Source: Ridgeia piscesae (taxonomy: Eukaryota > Annelida > Polychaeta > Sabellida > Siboglinidae). From it: 64,000 bases of DNA. A model generated the notes under the pieces. That model made no database searches and was not told where the DNA came from. It was given only the letters and a program-made list of their open reading frames with translations. The stretch is taken from NCBI GenBank assembly GCA_025642075.2, contig JAODUO010000126.1:174501-238500 (forward strand), written 5' to 3'. The translations under genes were made by a program, and so were the position numbers. Position 1 is the first letter of the stretch; each line of letters begins with the position of its first letter. Shown in pieces: positions 62,001-64,000 of the stretch.

Positions 62001-64000
62001 TGTGTACCTCCTTTGTACCTCCTGTGTACCCTCCTTTTACCTCCTGTGTAACCTCCTGTGACCTCCCCCGTGTCCCCTTGCCTCCTTTTCCCCCCTGTGC
62101 CCCCCGTGTTTTCCTTTGAAACCCCCTGTGTACCCCTGTGACCCCCTTTTGTACCTCCTGTGCCTCCCGTTTCCCTCCTGTGTACCCTCCTGTTACCCCC
62201 TGTGTCCCTCCTGTTTCCCCCCGTGTACCTCCTGTGCCCCCCTGTGTACCCCCTGTGCCTCCCGTGTACCTCCTGTGTACCTCCTTTTACCTCCTGTGTA
62301 CCCTCCCTTTTACCTCCCTTTTACCCCCTTTTACCCCCCTGTGGACCCTCCTGTGTACCTCCTTTTACCCCCCTGTGCCTCCTGTGTACCTCCTGTGTAC
62401 CTCCTGTGTACCTCCTTTTACCTCCTTTTACCTCCTTTTACCCCCCTGCCCTCCTGTTTTACCTCCTGTGCCCTCCTTTTACCTCCTTTTGTACCCCCTG
62501 TGTTCCCCCCTTTTACCCTCCCGTGTACCTCCTGTGTCCCCTGTGCCTCCTTTGTCCTCCTGTGTACCTCCTGTGTACCTCCTGTGTACCTCCTTTTACC
62601 CCTGTTAACCTCCTGTGTACCTCCTGTGTACCTCCTGTGTACCTCCTGTGTACCTCCTTGTGTACCCCCCTGTGTACCCCCTGTGTACCTCCTGTGTACC
62701 TCCTGTGTACCTCCTGTGTACCTCCTGTGTACCTCCTGTGTACCCTCCTGTGTCCCTCCTGTGTACCTCCTGTGTACCTCCTGTGTACCCTCCTGTGTAC
62801 CTCCTGTGTACCCCCTGTGTACCCCCCGACCTCCTGTGTACCTCCTGTGTCCCTCCTGTGTACCCTCCTGTGTACCCTCCTGTGTACCTCCTGTTACCCC
62901 CCTGTGTACCCCCTGTGTTTTCCTTCCCGTGTACCTCCTGTGTACCCCCCTGTGTACCCTTCCTTGTCCCCTGTGTACCCCTGTGGGGCCCCCTGTGCCT
63001 CCTGTGCCCTCCTGTGTACCCTCCTGTGTACCCCCTGTGTCCCCTTTTCCTCATGTCCCCCCTGTGTACCCCCCCGGGGATTTTCCTTTTGTACCCCCGT
63101 GTACCCCCTGTGTACCTCCTGTGTACCTCCTGTGTACCCCCCTGTGTACCCCTGTGTACCCCCTGTTTTTACCCCCTGTGTACCCCCTGTGGTTACCCCC
63201 CCTGTGTACCTCCTGTGTACCCCTTTTACCCCCTGTGTACCTCCTGTGTTTTCCTCCTGTGTACCTCCTGTGTTTCCTCCTGTGTACCCCCCCTTTTACC
63301 CCCTTTTACCTCCCCGTGTACCTCCTTTAACCCCCTGTGTACCCCCCTGTGTACCCTCCTTTTCCTCCTGTGTACCTCCTGTGTACCTCCTGTGTACCTC
63401 CTGTGTACCCTCCTGTGTACCTCCTGTGTACCTCCTGTGTACCTCCTGTGTACCTCCTGTGTACCTCCTGTGTACCCCCTGTGTACCTCCTGTGTACCCC
63501 CTGTGTCCTCCTGTGCCCCCTGTGTACCTCCTGTGCCTCCCCGTGTACCTCCTGTGTCCTCCCTGTGTACCTCCTGTTTTACCCCCTTTTACCCCCCTGT
63601 GTACCCTCCTGTGTACCTCCTGTGTACCCTCCTGTGTACCCCCTGTGTACCTCCTGTGTACCTCCTGTGTACCTCCTGTGTACCTCCTGTGTACCCTCCT
63701 GTGTACCTCCTGTGTACCCTCCTGTGTACCCTCCTGTGTACCTCCTGTGTACCTCCTGTGTACCTCCTGTGTACCTCCTGTGTACCCTCCTGTGTACCCT
63801 CCTGTGTACCCTCCTGTGTACCCCCTGTGTCCCTCCTGTGTACCCTCCTGTGTACCTCCTGGTACCTCCTGTGTACCTCCTGTGTACCTCCTGTGTACCC
63901 TCCTGTGTACCTCCTGTGTACCTCCTGTGTACCTCCTGTGTACCTCCTGTGTACCCCCTGTGTACCTCCTGTGTACCCCCTGTGTACCCTCCTGTGTACC
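43432..64000 (+). CDS. GOLGA5: Golgin-84 (GOLGA5), lacking only the last exon
   Basis: Golgi membrane coiled-coil tether acting in cis-Golgi/intra-Golgi transport and ribbon structure; in vertebrates a Rab1 partner. Coding exons: 43432-44008, 44280-44501, 44943-45162, 45592-45715, 46708-46804, 47528-47634, 48877-49044, 49644-49772, 50258-50356, 51215-51364, 55282-55357, 55820-55916, 56601-56664. They sum to 2130 nt, 710 codons, with all phases consistent. The N-terminus MSWLSGLAGKAEELLNKVDQ matches human MSWFVDLAGKAEDLLNRVDQ. Residues about 1-240 are low-complexity and Ser/Pro-rich, 240-630 are heptad-rich coiled coil, and the end RRYPIARIFVIIYM begins the C-terminal membrane anchor. The final exon (about 20-30 residues in vertebrates) must lie beyond 64000, past the satellite. 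The total would be near the 731 residues of the human protein. Four introns carry minisatellites touching a splice site. Confidence 0.95.
44280..44501 (+). CDS. GOLGA5: GOLGA5 exon (start of coiled coil)
   Basis: Phase 1 to phase 1, 222 nt. The end LELENQLLKNEVASLNQEMS matches human LRLENQLLRNEVQSLNQEM. Confidence 0.95.
44502..44942 (+). other. GOLGA5 intron
   Basis: 441 nt, nothing recognised. Confidence 0.75.
44943..45162 (+). CDS. GOLGA5: GOLGA5 exon (AKDSQLAVL coiled coil)
   Basis: Phase 1 start after TTGCTGCAG, phase 2 end (GACAG/GTGAGT), 220 nt. It includes LRAKDSQLAVLRVRFDEVDK, matching human VAAKDSQLAVLKVRL. The start follows from phase and homology; an ATG-based start at 44891 is intronic. 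Confidence 0.92.
45163..45591 (+). other. GOLGA5 intron
   Basis: 429 nt, nothing recognised. Confidence 0.75.
45592..45715 (+). CDS. GOLGA5: GOLGA5 coiled-coil exon
   Basis: Phase 2 to phase 0, 124 nt. It encodes ILSDHTSVSGVQSQALDSIK then EKLNDAEMFLQHEKQSRARF-E. It aligns with human LQNQALQTFQERLHEADATL. Confidence 0.93.
45716..46707 (+). other. GOLGA5 intron
   Basis: 992 nt, nothing recognised with confidence. Confidence 0.7.
46708..46804 (+). CDS. GOLGA5: GOLGA5 coiled-coil exon
   Basis: Phase 0 to phase 1, 97 nt. It encodes QEVQERQSRLEQEKHTMAEA then LSAAQRKVNEEK. Confidence 0.93.
46805..47527 (+). other. GOLGA5 intron
   Basis: 723 nt, nothing recognised. Confidence 0.75.
47528..47634 (+). 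CDS. GOLGA5: GOLGA5 coiled-coil exon (YKEKATRILQ)
   Basis: Phase 1 to phase 0, 107 nt. It ends AARQELTEYKEKATRILQ, matching human SKQELIDYKQKATRILQ. Confidence 0.95.
47635..48876 (+). other. GOLGA5 intron with 29-bp minisatellite
   Basis: 1.24 kb. The first 430 nt are unremarkable; the rest is the minisatellite that runs up to the acceptor. Confidence 0.85.
48062..48866. repeat. 29-bp minisatellite abutting the 3' splice site
   Basis: About 27 units of TGTTGTTGCCAACATGT plus CACATAATTC, very regular from 48400 to 48860 and degenerate at the left end. The last unit runs into TGTTGTTGTCTTCAG, so the array supplies sequence immediately upstream of the acceptor at 48875-48876. Left-end units have GTGACATAATT where later ones have GTCACATAATT. 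Confidence 0.96.
48877..49044 (+). CDS. GOLGA5: GOLGA5 coiled-coil exon (SKDRLIASLKEG)
   Basis: Phase 0 to phase 0, 168 nt. It starts SKDRLIASLKEG, matching human SKEKLINSLKEG, and ends SRMTIENLRIELQ. Confidence 0.95.
49045..49643 (+). other. GOLGA5 intron
   Basis: 599 nt, nothing recognised. Confidence 0.75.
49644..49772 (+). CDS. GOLGA5: GOLGA5 coiled-coil exon
   Basis: Phase 0 to phase 0, 129 nt. It encodes DLESQLQQDSDAAQEEARAL then EEQLSGEKQRREDAEQELAR-HKQ. Confidence 0.93.
49773..50257 (+). other. GOLGA5 intron
   Basis: 485 nt. A stretch at about 49955-50050 (TATATAGCGTAGTA...CTGGCAAACCTGTT) weakly resembles the SINE tail seen at 20040. Nothing else. Confidence 0.6.
50258..50356 (+). 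CDS. GOLGA5: GOLGA5 coiled-coil exon
   Basis: Phase 0 to phase 0, 99 nt. It encodes ELRYAHEELLKQKTALQGRL then QDRDSEIERLRNQ, matching human LQSRIKDRDEEIQKLRNQ. Confidence 0.95.
50357..51214 (+). other. GOLGA5 intron with GTGGTTAATGTTCACA minisatellite
   Basis: 858 nt. The array occupies most of the first half; the second half is AT-rich unique sequence. Confidence 0.85.
50395..50822. repeat. 18-22 bp minisatellite just after a 5' splice site
   Basis: About 22 imperfect units of GTGGTTAATGTTCACAGA with CACACAGA and CACACAAA length variants. It begins about 38 nt after the donor at 50357. Confidence 0.95.
51215..51364 (+). CDS. GOLGA5: GOLGA5 exon (most conserved coiled-coil block)
   Basis: Phase 0 to phase 0, 150 nt. 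It includes SQVELENRLHSLTESLIQKQ then TMLEALSTEKNSLVLQLERL-E, nearly identical to human. The donor CTCGAG/GTAGGA is the first of the repeated donors described next. Frame continuation past 51364 meets TAG within two repeat units. Confidence 0.97.
51351..55200. repeat. 31-bp minisatellite made of exon end plus 5' splice site
   Basis: Head-to-tail 31-nt units, each containing TGGAGAGACTCGAG (the last 14 nt of the exon) followed by GTAGGACAC (the start of the intron) and AACATTAG. It starts at the real boundary (exon end 51364) and stays very regular to about 54730, on the order of 110 units. A diverged block with ATGTTAAGTGGAGAGACTTG in units of about 32 nt follows, to about 55200. Variant units (CTCAAG, CCCGAG, GATCCGAGGTAGAACACG) recur at intervals, which suggests block duplication inside the array. 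Confidence 0.97.
55282..55357 (+). CDS. GOLGA5: GOLGA5 exon
   Basis: Phase 0 to phase 1, 76 nt, acceptor CTGTTGTAG just after the array. It encodes KQYRESEAAAVRASAVAVNV then NDDDE. Confidence 0.88.
55358..55819 (+). other. GOLGA5 intron
   Basis: 462 nt, nothing recognised. The open frame 55343-55615 is exon plus intron read through. Confidence 0.75.
55820..55916 (+). CDS. GOLGA5: GOLGA5 exon (KVKKAAYNIDRFS)
   Basis: Phase 1 to phase 2, 97 nt. It encodes RQRMPGFMRVTPQDSNVARK then VKKAAYNIDRF, matching human KVRKAASSIDQFS. Confidence 0.94.
55917..56600 (+). other. GOLGA5 intron
   Basis: 684 nt, very AT-rich, nothing else. Confidence 0.75.
56601..56664 (+). CDS. GOLGA5: GOLGA5 exon (start of membrane anchor)
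   Basis: Phase 2 to phase 0, 64 nt, donor ACATG/GTGAGT. It encodes SIRLGVFLRRYPIARIFVII-YM, almost identical to human SIRLGIFLRRYPIARVFVII. The rest of the transmembrane segment is on the next exon, outside the window. Confidence 0.96.
56690..64000. repeat. Large 10-12 bp satellite (CCTCCTGTGTAC) filling the last GOLGA5 intron
   Basis: At least 7.3 kb of CTCCTGTGTAC (11 nt), CCTCCTGTGTAC (12 nt) and CCCTGTGTAC (10 nt) units mixed irregularly, starting 26 nt after the donor and running past the right edge. TTTTACC variants of TGTGTACC are common between 56830 and 63330 and rare at both ends. The plus strand has almost no stop codons, giving Pro/Val/Tyr/Leu/Cys/Thr open frames of up to 1247 codons in all three frames. 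These are not genes: no start context, no domain, and frames rotate between 11- and 12-nt units. Confidence 0.97.

Overview
This window is animal (metazoan) nuclear DNA. It is AT-rich and intron-rich, full of simple repeats and minisatellites, with decayed non-LTR retrotransposons, a tRNA-derived SINE and a hAT-like MITE. The mix (RTE-like F52C9.6-type reverse transcriptase, a DPH6 fused to RidA domains, very large tetra- and pentanucleotide arrays) suggests a marine invertebrate, perhaps a lophotrochozoan. The sequence alone does not fix the phylum. Most long open frames here are artefacts of repeats.

Three protein-coding genes can be reconstructed exon by exon with consistent splice phases. 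(1) About 5065-21914, plus strand: the 3' half of a sodium/calcium exchanger gene (SLC8/NCX). It runs from the second calcium-binding domain through the alpha-2 repeat to the C-terminus CHIKGF-stop; the 5' half lies upstream of the window. The exon for the first part of the alpha-2 repeat is present twice in tandem (17387-17545 and 18438-18597). (2) 42216 down to 27772, minus strand: a complete 17-exon DPH6 (diphthine--ammonia ligase), modelled at 2085 nt and 694 residues, with the N-terminal PP-loop ATP domain followed by two RidA-like domains. (3) 43432 to beyond the right edge, plus strand: GOLGA5 (golgin-84), with 13 coding exons and 710 codons in the window; only the last, C-terminal exon is missing.

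SLC8 and DPH6 are tail to tail, separated by about 5.9 kb of repeat-rich intergenic DNA. DPH6 and GOLGA5 are head to head across about 1.2 kb that looks like a shared promoter (E-boxes, CRE-like and NRF-1-like sites), with a MITE in the GOLGA5 5'UTR intron. The three genes do not form a pathway: ion transport at the plasma membrane, diphthamide synthesis on elongation factor 2, and Golgi tethering.

The most striking structure is in GOLGA5. Four separate minisatellites each abut a splice site. One of them (51365 to about 55200) is a roughly 31-bp array in which every unit repeats the last 14 nt of the exon plus the 5' splice site, giving on the order of a hundred tandem decoy donors. The last GOLGA5 intron is a GTGTAC/CCTCC satellite of at least 7.3 kb reaching the window edge, which creates spurious open frames of up to 1247 codons.
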